Positions 16,701-24,723 of a stretch of DNA of 62,599 bases are shown here, one piece after another. The first letter of the stretch is position 1, and the number at the start of each line of letters is the position of its first letter. A program made the position numbers and the translations under genes. The notes below the pieces were generated by a model. It was not told the origin of the DNA. It searched no databases and saw nothing but the letters and a program-made list of their open reading frames with translations. Source of the DNA: JBJXFK01 sp046155505 (lineage in GTDB: Bacteria > Planctomycetota > Phycisphaerae > UBA1845 > Fen-1342); assembly GCA_046155505.1 (NCBI GenBank), contig JBJXFK010000193.1, positions 1 to 62,599 of the forward strand. The letters are read 5' to 3'.

Positions 16701-16746
16701 GATGCAATGGCGCTTCGAGCCGCCGGATCCGAACGCAATGCCGTGA
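13741..16746 (+). CDS. Membrane Ser/Thr protein kinase with anti-sigma-like zinc motif and TPR region
   Basis: The 1001-residue product has an N-terminal H-x3-C-x2-C motif (residues 31-38), the signature of zinc anti-sigma factors. A complete Hanks-type kinase domain follows (about 80-350) with glycine loop SRGGQGVV, Lys109, HRDLKPSN (207-214), DFG (227-229) and AAPEQF. One membrane helix lies at about 374-394. The remaining ~600 residues, presumably outside the cytoplasm, form repeated helix pairs of TPR type (for example AYHDLAVAHYRADEIDAAWEYATKAV). The gene overlaps its sigma factor by four bases. The zinc motif makes a direct hold on the sigma factor plausible, with the TPR domain sensing the signal. 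That mechanism is inference. Confidence 0.85.
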   Translation: MSGSCPSPRVLEAIAASGAASGAASDHDSQHVANCASCQAALREIRENDSFLSHAAALRAESIGGRHTGENAGAIEIPGYQMLGEISRGGQGVVLRAIQLDTKRAAAVKMLLGGAFATPRQERRFDREIELAASLRHPNIVNIFESGTTRYGCRYVAMEYIDAVPLDRYVQSGLARDSGREHIRRVVALLTDVVDALRHAHGNGVIHRDLKPSNILVDAAGSPHVVDFGLARPVQRADDATVTGEFAGTPLFAAPEQFRGIGESIDVRTDVYALGVLLYFALTGRCPHSGASMRELMRAIVEDAADRPSRHNPDVDDDLDTIVLKSLAKEKERRYQSAAELYDDLQRYVRDEVIAAKRDSAIYVLRKTVGRYRLGFVAAAAVFVLATTMVILAVRSAERLRIERDQADVARNEAGRQRNIAVAVKNFMQQIVSDADPHKRGRPDLTMREVLQAAIADVESGRFAADPEVEAEVRLTLAATLAPLGAQEASERQCRAAIAMIEALHGREHASLAPAIALLADLHNGRGDVAGAIKHQDRLLVLLRRTHVEGSDEVQSALRGMCVLKLRNGDMKSAEALAVEVIAVAKATHGADSTEYDQARECMVAVYSERGAAKEAAQLAMELLERAEARSADVSLELGIVLSQVVTSLNATGDAQAIELGKRAVAIFLARLGPHAVDTARAYHDLAVAHYRADEIDAAWEYATKAVDIANELISMDPRGRGAVFNLAATLCVARGEVRRALPLMREAYAIAQEWVPASSESLAANMNNLAMVQVLTGGVDAGIGLFREALEIRRGLHVDVDHVSVAEGLCNLGFALFIAGLAQEAVALLKDGTEMRQRTLGPNHGKTAEAMVTWAAALIELDRLDEAEVRLDRAAKIFEAAGIANPAARREQARCYLRRGEHAIARDILAPHITLGGASTERHTLLAEIVFAQTHLALGCDESAQIGLQSVYARAMRCYGPDSFITRQAARVMAECYDARGNTDLAMQWRFEPPDPNAMP

Positions 16747-16779
16747 CTGGAGAGCGATTTGAACTTCGCCGGAAACACC

Positions 16780-16914
16780 GTGACGTCGGCTCCTCGAGCT
16801 GCGAGCGCGACTCGCGCACGCGTTTCAGTATCCGATGCCTTGCGTGATAGACCATGTTGATCGGCACGCGCATCACCGCCGCAGTTGACTGCGGCCTATG
16901 CCGAGGGCGAGAAG
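16780..16914 (-). pseudogene. Possible sigma factor remnant, partly inverted
   Basis: On the minus strand, 16876 down to about 16790 reads VPINMVYHARHRILKRVRESRSQLEE, shown here as two parts: VPINMVYHARHRI and LKRVRESRSQLEE. This resembles the end of sigma region 4 in ECF factors. On the plus strand, 16885-16914 reads LTAAYAEGEK, matching the tail LTAAYEEGE of the intact sigma factor before its kinase. A CCGCAG-TTGA-CTGCGG palindrome lies at 16879-16894, at the join. The simplest reading is a lost sigma gene with an inversion. The fragments are short, so this is tentative. Confidence 0.35.
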
Positions 16915-19900
16915 ATGCTCAATCGTTGTCCGTCGCCGCGCGTGCTCGAGGCGCTCGCCGCCGGCGACCAAGTCGATCGTGAAGTGCAGGCGCATCTGGA
17001 ATCCTGCGACACCTGCCGAGAGGCGGTCGCGGACGTTCGCGAAAATCAGCGTTTTCTGCGCAGCGCTCGCCCCGCGCTGTCGCAAGCGTTTCACACGGCC
17101 GCACCGAGCAGCGCGCAACCGCGGAGCGTGGCCGGTTTTGAACTGCTCGAAGAGATCGGTCGCGGCGGGCAAGGTGTGGTGTTTCGAGCGCTGCAACTTG
17201 ATACCAAACGCCCGGCGGCAGTGAAAATGCTGCTCAGCGGCGGTTTTGCGACGGCGCGGCAGGAGAGCCGCTTCGAGCGTGAAATCGAGATCGCGGCGCG
17301 ATTGCGTCATCCCGGCATTGTCAGCATCTTTGAATCGGGCGTTTCATCGGATGGCCGCCGATTTGTCGCGATGGAATGCGTAAACGGTGAGCCGCTCGAT
17401 CGTTTTGTGCGCACGCCGCCGAATGCCGCCTCCGGGCGCGAACGCACGGAGCGCATGCTGCGGCTATGCGCCGCGATTGCGTCAGCCGTCGGACACGCGC
17501 ATGCCAACGGCGTGATTCACCGCGACCTGAAGCCGTCCAACATCCTGGTCGATGCAGCCGGCCAGCCGCATGTGCTCGATTTCGGTTTGGCACGCGAGCT
17601 GGATGGTCTGAGCGATCGCACGATGACATCCGATTTCGCGGGTACACCGGCGTATGCCGCTCCGGAGCAGTTCGAATCCGACCCGGCGCTGATCGACGCG
17701 CGTACCGACGTATATTCGCTCGGCGTGATCATGTATCAAACGCTGACCGGGACGCATCCCTATCCTTGCGACGGATCGCTGCCCGCGCTCATGGAGCATG
17801 TGCGCACGACGATCCCCCAGGTGCCGTCGCGTCGCGTGCCGCATCTCTCGACCGACATCGACACGATCGTGCTCAAAGCGCTTTCGAAAGAACCCGAGCG
17901 GCGCTATCGCAACGGCGAGGCGCTGGCGGCGGATATTCAGGACTGCCTCAGCGGGCTGCCGATCTCGGCCCGGCGCGACAGCACACTATACGTGCTGCGC
18001 AAGCTCGCGTTGCGTCATCGCATTCCGGTGGCGATCGGGGGCGCGGCACTGGTGACGATCATTGCGGCGACGGTTGCGCTGGCGCTGTTGTCGAATCGCC
18101 TCGATGCGCAGCGCCGCAGCGCCGAAGCCGCCCTCGCCGAGAGCACGTTGCAGCGCGCGCGGCTACTAGCCAAGACGGGGAATAGCCTGCTGGCCGAGCA
18201 GATTCTATGGCGCAGCGCGATCGAAGCGGGCGTGGTCGCCGCCGACGGATTGGGACTCGAAGGCGAACCGCTCGCCCGAAAGGCGGCGTGGGGATTGCTC
18301 GAGCTGTATGCGAAGTTGCCCAAGCGCGCGACGTTTGAAACGGGCAGTCGGGTCGCGCAATTCTCGTTTGAACCGGATGGTCTCGCCGTTCGAACGACGC
18401 ACGCGGACGGATCCCTTCAGCGCTGGTCGCTGACCGGACAGCGATTGAGCGGAACGACCGGCTTCTTGCCCAGCCGAGTGTCTCTTCTTTCGGTATCTCG
18501 CGACCATCACTACGCGGTCGCGCTGGAAGCGGACGGCTCGCTAAGCGCCTACGACCTTGAAGCGAGAGTGCTGATCGCCGGACCGCAAGCCTCGCCCCAC
18601 CGCGCGCCGACCGTCATCATCAGCGAAGATGGGGCGGTCTTCTTGTGTACGTCCGATGACGGCGCCGTTCGCCTGTACGACACGTTTTCCTTGACCGTGC
18701 TGAAGACGTTCGATACACAATTCGTACGCGGCACGATCAGTGGCGATACGCTCGTATTGGCGGTTGAATCGGGTGAGTGTTCAGATATCGAATTACGATC
18801 CCTGGACGACTTTCGTTTGGTCAGCACGCTGCGCGTGCGCGATTACCACCCGGATGTGCGACAACGATACGCTGCGAACGTCAGTAGCGACGGTCGCTAC
18901 GTATTGGTTTCGAACGAAGCGCACCTTTATCTCTACGATCAGTTGCGTGGCGGCGATCCGATCGCAGGGCGGGGCGGTTATTCGCCGCTCGGCACCGCCG
19001 CGTTTTATGCCGACGGACAGTGCGCCGTCTCGCTGACGTTTGACGGCACCTTGACGAACTGGAGTATTCCGGGCCTGGAACGGCTGCGCGTCCTGCGCAT
19101 CGGGCCGGGCAATCGACAGGTGGAGGTACTCGGCAAGTCCATTGCGACCTGCCAACCGGACGGATCGCTCGCGATCTGGCCCAGCGATGAGATGAACTGG
19201 CCGACGAGGCTGAGCGGATCTCAACGCAGCATGCATGCACTCGCGCTGAGCGCGGACGAATCGATCCTTGCGGTCGGCGATGACCACGGCTGGCTGACCC
19301 TACGGCACGCTTCCGACGGGTCGGCGTCCGCCAAACCGATCCGGGCGCATCGCAATACGGTCAAGTCGATCGAATATTCGCCGGATGGCGATCGCATTCT
19401 GACCGCCGGCACCGATGGCGCGGTGCGCGAATGGACCGCCGCCGGAGCGGCTGTGCGCGACATCGCCGTCGATCTTGGAAATGCGCAGTGCGCGCGCTAC
19501 GGCCCGGACGGCCAGTACATTGCCGGCAGCGCGAACGACGGAAGTGTTTACCTTTGGAGCGGCCGCGACCGGCTCGCGCGGCGTACACTCGGCAGCCACG
19601 GCACGCGCGTTCCGCAGGTGGAATTCTCCCGCGACGGCAGGCTCCTTGCCTCGCTCTCGGATAAAGCGGGTGCGGCGATCTGGGACGTGAGAACGGGCGA
19701 TAGGCTGCGCACGCTGCGCCACAGCTCCATCGTCTCGCGCGCCATGGCTTTCTCGCCGGACGGAACCACACTCGCAATCGGCGACGATAGCAGCACGATC
19801 TGCTTTTGGGATGTTCAGTCGGGCGAGCTGCTGCGAACTTTCAGCGGACTGCCGTGGGGGCCCTTCGATATGAAATACCACCCCTCCGGCCGCGTACTCT

Positions 19901-20148
19901 TCGCGGTGGGACGCGGCGGGGAGATTATTGTGGTGGACCCAATCAGTTGCAGCGAACTCGCGGCTTTTCCGGCCCACGAGGCCCTGCCGTTCGCACTACA
20001 AATCAGCAAAGACGGACGCCGACTGTTCACGGCGGGCGAGGACGATTGGATCGGCGTGTGGCACCTCGATCAACTGCGCGAGTGTGCCAAGGGGAACGCG
20101 GCATTTCAGCGCAAGCGGCGGGGCGACTCGGCACCAACGTCGAACTGA
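16915..20148 (+). CDS. Membrane Ser/Thr protein kinase with anti-sigma-like zinc motif and WD40 repeats
   Basis: This 1077-residue protein is a paralog of the kinase at 13741. It opens with CPSPRVLEALAAG and the same H-x3-C-x2-C zinc motif (H27, C31, C34). The kinase domain runs from about 75 to 345 with IGRGGQGVV, Lys104, HRDLKPSN (202-209), DFG (222-224) and AAPEQF, so it looks active. A membrane helix lies at about 370-392. The C-terminal ~650 residues form WD40-like repeats (SPDGDRILTAGTDGAVREW, SPDGTTLAIGDDSSTICFW), a beta-propeller probably outside the cytoplasm. ATG 16915 is preceded by GAGGGCGAG. No intact sigma factor precedes it, unlike its relative. Confidence 0.85.
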   Translation: MLNRCPSPRVLEALAAGDQVDREVQAHLESCDTCREAVADVRENQRFLRSARPALSQAFHTAAPSSAQPRSVAGFELLEEIGRGGQGVVFRALQLDTKRPAAVKMLLSGGFATARQESRFEREIEIAARLRHPGIVSIFESGVSSDGRRFVAMECVNGEPLDRFVRTPPNAASGRERTERMLRLCAAIASAVGHAHANGVIHRDLKPSNILVDAAGQPHVLDFGLARELDGLSDRTMTSDFAGTPAYAAPEQFESDPALIDARTDVYSLGVIMYQTLTGTHPYPCDGSLPALMEHVRTTIPQVPSRRVPHLSTDIDTIVLKALSKEPERRYRNGEALAADIQDCLSGLPISARRDSTLYVLRKLALRHRIPVAIGGAALVTIIAATVALALLSNRLDAQRRSAEAALAESTLQRARLLAKTGNSLLAEQILWRSAIEAGVVAADGLGLEGEPLARKAAWGLLELYAKLPKRATFETGSRVAQFSFEPDGLAVRTTHADGSLQRWSLTGQRLSGTTGFLPSRVSLLSVSRDHHYAVALEADGSLSAYDLEARVLIAGPQASPHRAPTVIISEDGAVFLCTSDDGAVRLYDTFSLTVLKTFDTQFVRGTISGDTLVLAVESGECSDIELRSLDDFRLVSTLRVRDYHPDVRQRYAANVSSDGRYVLVSNEAHLYLYDQLRGGDPIAGRGGYSPLGTAAFYADGQCAVSLTFDGTLTNWSIPGLERLRVLRIGPGNRQVEVLGKSIATCQPDGSLAIWPSDEMNWPTRLSGSQRSMHALALSADESILAVGDDHGWLTLRHASDGSASAKPIRAHRNTVKSIEYSPDGDRILTAGTDGAVREWTAAGAAVRDIAVDLGNAQCARYGPDGQYIAGSANDGSVYLWSGRDRLARRTLGSHGTRVPQVEFSRDGRLLASLSDKAGAAIWDVRTGDRLRTLRHSSIVSRAMAFSPDGTTLAIGDDSSTICFWDVQSGELLRTFSGLPWGPFDMKYHPSGRVLFAVGRGGEIIVVDPISCSELAAFPAHEALPFALQISKDGRRLFTAGEDDWIGVWHLDQLRECAKGNAAFQRKRRGDSAPTSN

Positions 20149-20370
20149 TACGCAGATGCTGAAAACTTCGGCAACGGCGCGAAACGCTGCCCGACCGAAA
20201 CATCTCTCCCTGAATGAACTACCCTCGGTTTGTAATTTTCTCGCGAAATTTCGCGGCTATCGCTAAGCCGTCACGCGCGACCGGAATAGGTACCTGACGA
20301 ATACCGCGGTCGCAATTCGTCGGCGTCGCTGGCGGCGGCCGCGCGCAACTCTCTCTCGGTCGGAGCCATC

Positions 20371-21681
20371 ATGAATACCGTTCTTCTCCGCCAGGATTGT
20401 CGCGCACGCGTGAGCATGCTGCTGGGTCTCGCGTGCGTCGGGTTTGCCAGTGGTCAGCCGTATCCGAACATTCGGTATTTGCCGCGTGCGTCCGGCGGCC
20501 TGATTCTCGAATCGGCGGGTCATTGCATTTCGGGCGATGGGCGGTTCGTCGGTGGTAACTCGTGGGACGAATCGGGAAGGCCGGCGTATCGGTGGGGCGG
20601 CCCGGGTGTCACCTTTTTGACACGGATCGGGGCGTTGCCGAGTTCGTTCGCCGGCGCGACCGTGCAAGCGTTTTCGCACGACGGCGAGATCGCGGTCGGG
20701 ACGAGTTCGTCGTTCTTCTATAGCAACGAGGCATTCGTCAGCTACAGCCCTGGTTTCGTGTTCGGGCTCGGCGTGCTCGATGAGCGATTCAACAACAGCT
20801 ACGCGAACGGAGTTTCGGCCGATGGCAATGTGGTTGTCGGGACGTTGCAACGAGCTGTGCCATCTGGTTTCACGGCGTTTCGCTGGACACCAAGCGAGGG
20901 GATGCGCGAGCTGCCCGCACTCGCCGAAGCGCCGCAGAACTGGCGCGGCGAAGCGCGGGGCGTATCGGCCGACGGGCGCGTGATTGTCGGTTGGAGCGGC
21001 CTCGGAGCCGCGCCGACAGAAGTTGCCGTTCGCTGGGTCGATGGCGGATTGCCGCAGCCGCTTGGCGACATTCCCGGCGGCTCGCAGAGCAGCACCGCGA
21101 TCGCCGCGAGTGCCGACGGGGGCGTCATCGTCGGCACGATTCGGCCGCTGCCGCCAGGGTTGGAGAGTCAGCTCTTTCGCTGGACTGAGTCAGACGGCAT
21201 GCAACTGCTAGGCAACCTGCCCGGGCGCGGCGATGCGACCGAAGCGGCGCTCGCGGTCTCGGCCGACGGCACGTTCGTCGTAGGCGTCGCGTCGAGTGAA
21301 TTGTACACGGAAGAGGCGATGATCTGGGAGCCGTTCAACGGCTTGCGGCGTATCGCTACCCTCGCTGGAGATGCCTCGCTGTTCCAACTTGACCGCGCGA
21401 CCGGAATTTCGGCCGACGGGCGCGTGATTTCGGGCACCGCGACGATCAGCACCGGCTTTGGCCGAACGGTGGCGTGGCGGGCCGAGCTTTGGCCGCCGCG
21501 CTGCCGGCGCGAGGATATCGACAATGATCGCGTCGTCGGCCTAACGGATCTGGCGACGCTGCTCTCGAACTTCGGCGAGGAGGCGGCGCAGTACTACGAC
21601 GGTGACCTCACGCTCGACCGGCTCGTGTCGCTTTCAGACTTGGCGGTGCTGCTCCGTGCGTTCGGCACGAGTTGCGAGTGA
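20371..21681 (+). CDS. Secreted HAF-repeat protein with dockerin-like C-terminus
   Basis: The 436-residue product has a signal peptide (about residues 10-30, RVSMLLGLACVGFASG). The body consists of HAF-family extracellular repeats, recognisable by the recurring ISADGRVIVG / FRWT-x-GM pattern, at least seven times, which probably builds a beta-propeller. The last 60 residues hold two degenerate dockerin-like loops (DIDNDRVVGLTDLATLLSNFG, DLTLDRLVSLSDLAVLLRAFG), in which several calcium-ligand Asp residues are replaced. GGAG five bases before ATG 20371 decides the start. Ligand and location of anchoring are unknown. Confidence 0.8.
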   Translation: MNTVLLRQDCRARVSMLLGLACVGFASGQPYPNIRYLPRASGGLILESAGHCISGDGRFVGGNSWDESGRPAYRWGGPGVTFLTRIGALPSSFAGATVQAFSHDGEIAVGTSSSFFYSNEAFVSYSPGFVFGLGVLDERFNNSYANGVSADGNVVVGTLQRAVPSGFTAFRWTPSEGMRELPALAEAPQNWRGEARGVSADGRVIVGWSGLGAAPTEVAVRWVDGGLPQPLGDIPGGSQSSTAIAASADGGVIVGTIRPLPPGLESQLFRWTESDGMQLLGNLPGRGDATEAALAVSADGTFVVGVASSELYTEEAMIWEPFNGLRRIATLAGDASLFQLDRATGISADGRVISGTATISTGFGRTVAWRAELWPPRCRREDIDNDRVVGLTDLATLLSNFGEEAAQYYDGDLTLDRLVSLSDLAVLLRAFGTSCE

Positions 21682-21996
21682 CGCGCCTGACGAGATTGCG
21701 CTTCACGCGAGCGTGGCATCGTCCGATGGGCGGTGCCGTGCTCGCGTCTGTGTTCGGTGCGAACTACTGACGCGGCAATAACGCGCGATTCAGGGCGCAA
21801 TAAGCGCCGACCGCCAGCGGCGCATCGTCCGCTTCCGCGAAATTCAGTTTGATCGATCACTCCGACGCACACGTTATGCAACCGCCCCGAATGCCGGGCC
21901 GATACGACGTTGTCACCCAATGGCCGGCGCGAGGCACGCGGGCGGCGGCTGACGACGTTTGGAAACGTCCGCATTCGATTCCGTTGGAGGATCACC
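21682..21996. other. Intergenic region, 315 bases
   Basis: No gene, promoter of consensus quality or strong hairpin was seen. A GGAGG at 21987-21991 belongs to the epimerase-like gene that follows. Confidence 0.5.
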
Positions 21997-22953
21997 GTGA
22001 AGACCGTATTCGTCACCGGCGCCGAGGGCTTTGCCGGCCGCCACCTCGTCAATCTACTTACCAAACAGAACATCGAAGTCGTGGGCGGCGTGCGCAATCG
22101 CGCTCGCAAGCTTGCGTTCGAAAAGCAGTACGGCAAAGCGCTGGTCTGTGATGTCAGCGATGCGATCAACGTCGCCCGCTGCATCGCCAGCGTGAAGCCC
22201 GATGGCGTCGTGCATCTGGCCAGCACCTCTCAGACCGAATTTGCTGCCGACGAGCCGCTGAATGCGTATCAGTCGATCGTGACGGCGTGGGCGAACGTGC
22301 TCGACGCGGTTCGGCGCGTGGTGCCGCGCAGCCGTGTGCTGCTGGTTAGTGCGTGCGATGTGTACGGCAACGCGGGTTCGAACGGTCAACCAATCAACGA
22401 GAGCACGCCGGCGCAGCCGGTGAGCACGTTCGGCTCGCTGAAGGCAGCGGCCGAGCAAATCGCGCAGACGTTCTTTCGCAACTATCACCTGAACATGAGC
22501 ATCGCGCGGCCGTTTTATTTCACCGGCAGCGGGCAGGGCGAATCGTCGCTGCTGACTACGATCGCGCGGCGAATTTCGACGTGGAACAGCTCGACCGACG
22601 GCGGCAGCTTCCGCGTGCCCGATCTCGATGGTCGTCGCGACCTGATGCACGTCAGCGACGTGGTGGAAGCGTTTTTCAAACTCCTGTGCGATGGCAAGCC
22701 CAATGAAACTTACAACGTCTGCTCCGGCAATACATGGACCATGCGGCAGTTCTGCGATGCGCTCGCGACGCGCTGCGGCAAGCAGATCACATTCGACGGC
22801 TTCCAAAGCGAAGGCGACGGTCGCATTGACTGCCTCTGCGGCGACACCGGCCGAATCACGGGCCAGCTCGGCTGGCGGCCGACACGCACGTATGAGCAGG
22901 GACTCAGCGACCTGGTCGGCGGTCTGACGACTGCGCCCGCACTGGCGAGCTGA
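21997..22953 (+). CDS. NAD-dependent epimerase/dehydratase-like protein lacking catalytic Tyr and Ser/Thr
   Basis: This is a 318-residue extended short-chain dehydrogenase/reductase. The N-terminal Rossmann motif is intact (VFVTGAEGFAGRHL, TGxxGxxG at residues 7-13), followed by DVSD and VVHLAS. Ordering of segments matches GDP-mannose dehydratase and related sugar-nucleotide enzymes. The catalytic triad is broken: the Ser/Thr four residues before the conserved YG is Ala119 (VSACDVYG), and the YxxxK tyrosine is Phe145 (FGSLK, Lys149 kept). GTG 21997 follows GGAGG at six bases. It may bind nucleotide sugar or NAD without the usual chemistry. The surrounding genes do not identify a pathway. Confidence 0.75.
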   Translation: MKTVFVTGAEGFAGRHLVNLLTKQNIEVVGGVRNRARKLAFEKQYGKALVCDVSDAINVARCIASVKPDGVVHLASTSQTEFAADEPLNAYQSIVTAWANVLDAVRRVVPRSRVLLVSACDVYGNAGSNGQPINESTPAQPVSTFGSLKAAAEQIAQTFFRNYHLNMSIARPFYFTGSGQGESSLLTTIARRISTWNSSTDGGSFRVPDLDGRRDLMHVSDVVEAFFKLLCDGKPNETYNVCSGNTWTMRQFCDALATRCGKQITFDGFQSEGDGRIDCLCGDTGRITGQLGWRPTRTYEQGLSDLVGGLTTAPALAS

Positions 22954-23074
22954 TCGCATTGCAGCGGCGCTGCACCAGAGAGCGATGACGAATTCCACTG
23001 ACCAGGGCCGATGGACCGGCGACGCGACCCGAATTCGGCAAATGCTGGATTCGGGTCGTCGTTTTGATCGCGGG

Positions 23075-24151
23075 CTACGCGCTGATCGCTTCGAGACTCG
23101 ACGCGATTTCGTCGTCGGTGATGTCGGCGACGCGCTCGGGGCGGCCCAGGCCGCGGAGCAGAATCAGATGTACCGCGCCGCCTTGCACTTTCTTATCCAA
23201 ATGAGCCGCGGCAAGCAACTCAGCGCGGCCGATCGCGCGCGGCAAGCGCGTCGGCAGGCCGACGCGGGCGATGAGCGCGGCGATGCGGTCGGCGTCGGCG
23301 GGCGCGAGCATGCCACGCTTCACCGCGATCGAGTTTTCGGCGAGAACGCCGAGCGCGACGCATTCGCCGTGGCGCAGCTCGTAGCCCAGCACATGTTCGA
23401 TCCCATGTCCGACTGTGTGGCCATAGTTGAGAATCGCGCGCAAGTTGTACTCGCGCTCGTCGCGGCAGACGACGTCAGCCTTGATCTCGCAATTGCGCGA
23501 GATGAGTTCCATCAACGTCGCCGGGTCGCGCTCGGCGATTTTGTCGATGCTGTGCTCGTGCCAAGCCATGAAGGCGGCATCGCGGATGGCGGCGTGTTTG
23601 ATGCTCTCGGAGAGGCCGGCGACGAAATCGCGGCGCGGCAGGCTGCCGAGCAGGTCGGTGTCGATGATGACACCGACGGGCTGATGAAACACGCCGATGA
23701 GATTTTTGGCGGAGCGGTGGTTGAGTGCGGTCTTGCCGCCGACGGATGCGTCGATGGCGGCTTCGAGCGTAGTTGGCACCTGGAGCAGGCGCAGGCCGCG
23801 CAGCCAGGTGGCCGCGACAAACCCCGCCAGATCGCCGGTCACGCCGCCACCGAGGGCGACGATCAGGTCGCGCCGCTCGACATGCTCTTCGGCGAGTCGG
23901 TCGTAGAGTTGCGAGGCTGTGGCGAGCGACTTGGCGTTTTCGCCGGGCGTGAAGGTGATGAGCGTGGGGCTGCCGGGAATTGAGGTTTGCAGGTCTTTCC
24001 AATGCAGACCGGCGACATGTTCGTCGGCAATGACGACAACCCGTTTGGCCCCGGCCTGCTCCTGAATGAGGCCGCCGAGCTGCGCCCGGGCACCGCTACC
24101 TACGTAAATGGGGTAGGCGTGTTGGGCGAGCTGGACGTTTACGATACGCAT
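23075..24151 (-). CDS. aroB: 3-dehydroquinate synthase
   Basis: AroB converts DAHP to 3-dehydroquinate, the second step of the shikimate pathway, in the cytoplasm with NAD and a divalent metal. The 358-residue length is normal. Family motifs are ALGGGVTGDLAGFVAA (about 99-114), PTTLEAAIDASVGGKTALN (126-144), and the zinc-ligand region HGECVALG near residue 265. GGGAG six bases before ATG 24151 supports the start. It is divergent from folC across a 572-base gap; other aro genes are not in the window. Confidence 0.95.
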   Translation of the reverse strand: MRIVNVQLAQHAYPIYVGSGARAQLGGLIQEQAGAKRVVVIADEHVAGLHWKDLQTSIPGSPTLITFTPGENAKSLATASQLYDRLAEEHVERRDLIVALGGGVTGDLAGFVAATWLRGLRLLQVPTTLEAAIDASVGGKTALNHRSAKNLIGVFHQPVGVIIDTDLLGSLPRRDFVAGLSESIKHAAIRDAAFMAWHEHSIDKIAERDPATLMELISRNCEIKADVVCRDEREYNLRAILNYGHTVGHGIEHVLGYELRHGECVALGVLAENSIAVKRGMLAPADADRIAALIARVGLPTRLPRAIGRAELLAAAHLDKKVQGGAVHLILLRGLGRPERVADITDDEIASSLEAISA

Positions 24152-24686
24152 ACTCGACTCCCAAAGGTGGGTTTACAGCGCCGGTGGGGCGTTTGCAACT
24201 GGGTTGTCCCGCTGGACGGCAGGCAAAGCTGGCTGGACGACCGGCGCGCCGGTGCGTCGAGCACGCGGCCGTCGAAGATTCCAAGTTGGCGTTCTGCGCG
24301 ACATTTTGTTGACTACCTTCGGCTGATTGCGTCGAATAGCATACATTATAGGACTATGCCGGTATTGGACGTGAATGTTGGAATGTGGCGGAGCGGAAAG
24401 CGGTTCGCTCTGGTCGAGATTGGCCGGGAGGGTTCTCATGCGAGGAGCGTAGGAAGTGCGGAGGGCGGCGAGCCACAGAGGTCACAGAGGGCACAGAGAG
24501 ACGAAGAGAAATTGCTTTGGATTTAGCGGATTTCGGCATGTGATTGTGCGCGGGGAGTGGTCGGAAGGAGAGGAACTCGACTGGATCGGCGATATGCTCG
24601 AGATGCAGAGGGGCGCAGCCGGTTCCTGGCTGCGGCGAACGGGTTTTCGGACGGAAGTCTAACTTGGGGCGGCACTTACCCTCTCA
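24152..24686. other. Intergenic region between divergent aroB and folC
   Basis: No gene is supported. It contains a short tandem repeat with a 9-base period (CACAGAGGT, CACAGAGGG, CACAGAGAG; 24473-24499), a type of dispersed intergenic repeat. The folC promoter begins at 24687. The aroB promoter was not identified. Confidence 0.5.
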
Positions 24687-24715
24687 TTGACGTTGTGTCA
24701 ACAGATTGTTATTCT
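24687..24715 (+). promoter_or_regulatory. folC promoter with palindromic -35 region, probably leaderless
   Basis: TTGACG (24687-24692), a 17-base spacer and TATTCT (24710-24715) lie directly before ATG 24724. The -35 region is half of the palindrome TTGAC-N5-GTCAA (24687-24701). The predicted start of transcription coincides with the ATG, and there is no ribosome binding site. Confidence 0.5.
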
Positions 24716-24723
24716 CATGCATT

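Noticed and set aside
14716..16707. Long open frame on the minus strand opposite the TPR kinase (about 660 codons)
   Set aside because: It is Arg/His-rich, has no recognisable motif and mirrors a clear kinase-TPR gene. GC-rich coding DNA often leaves the opposite strand open.
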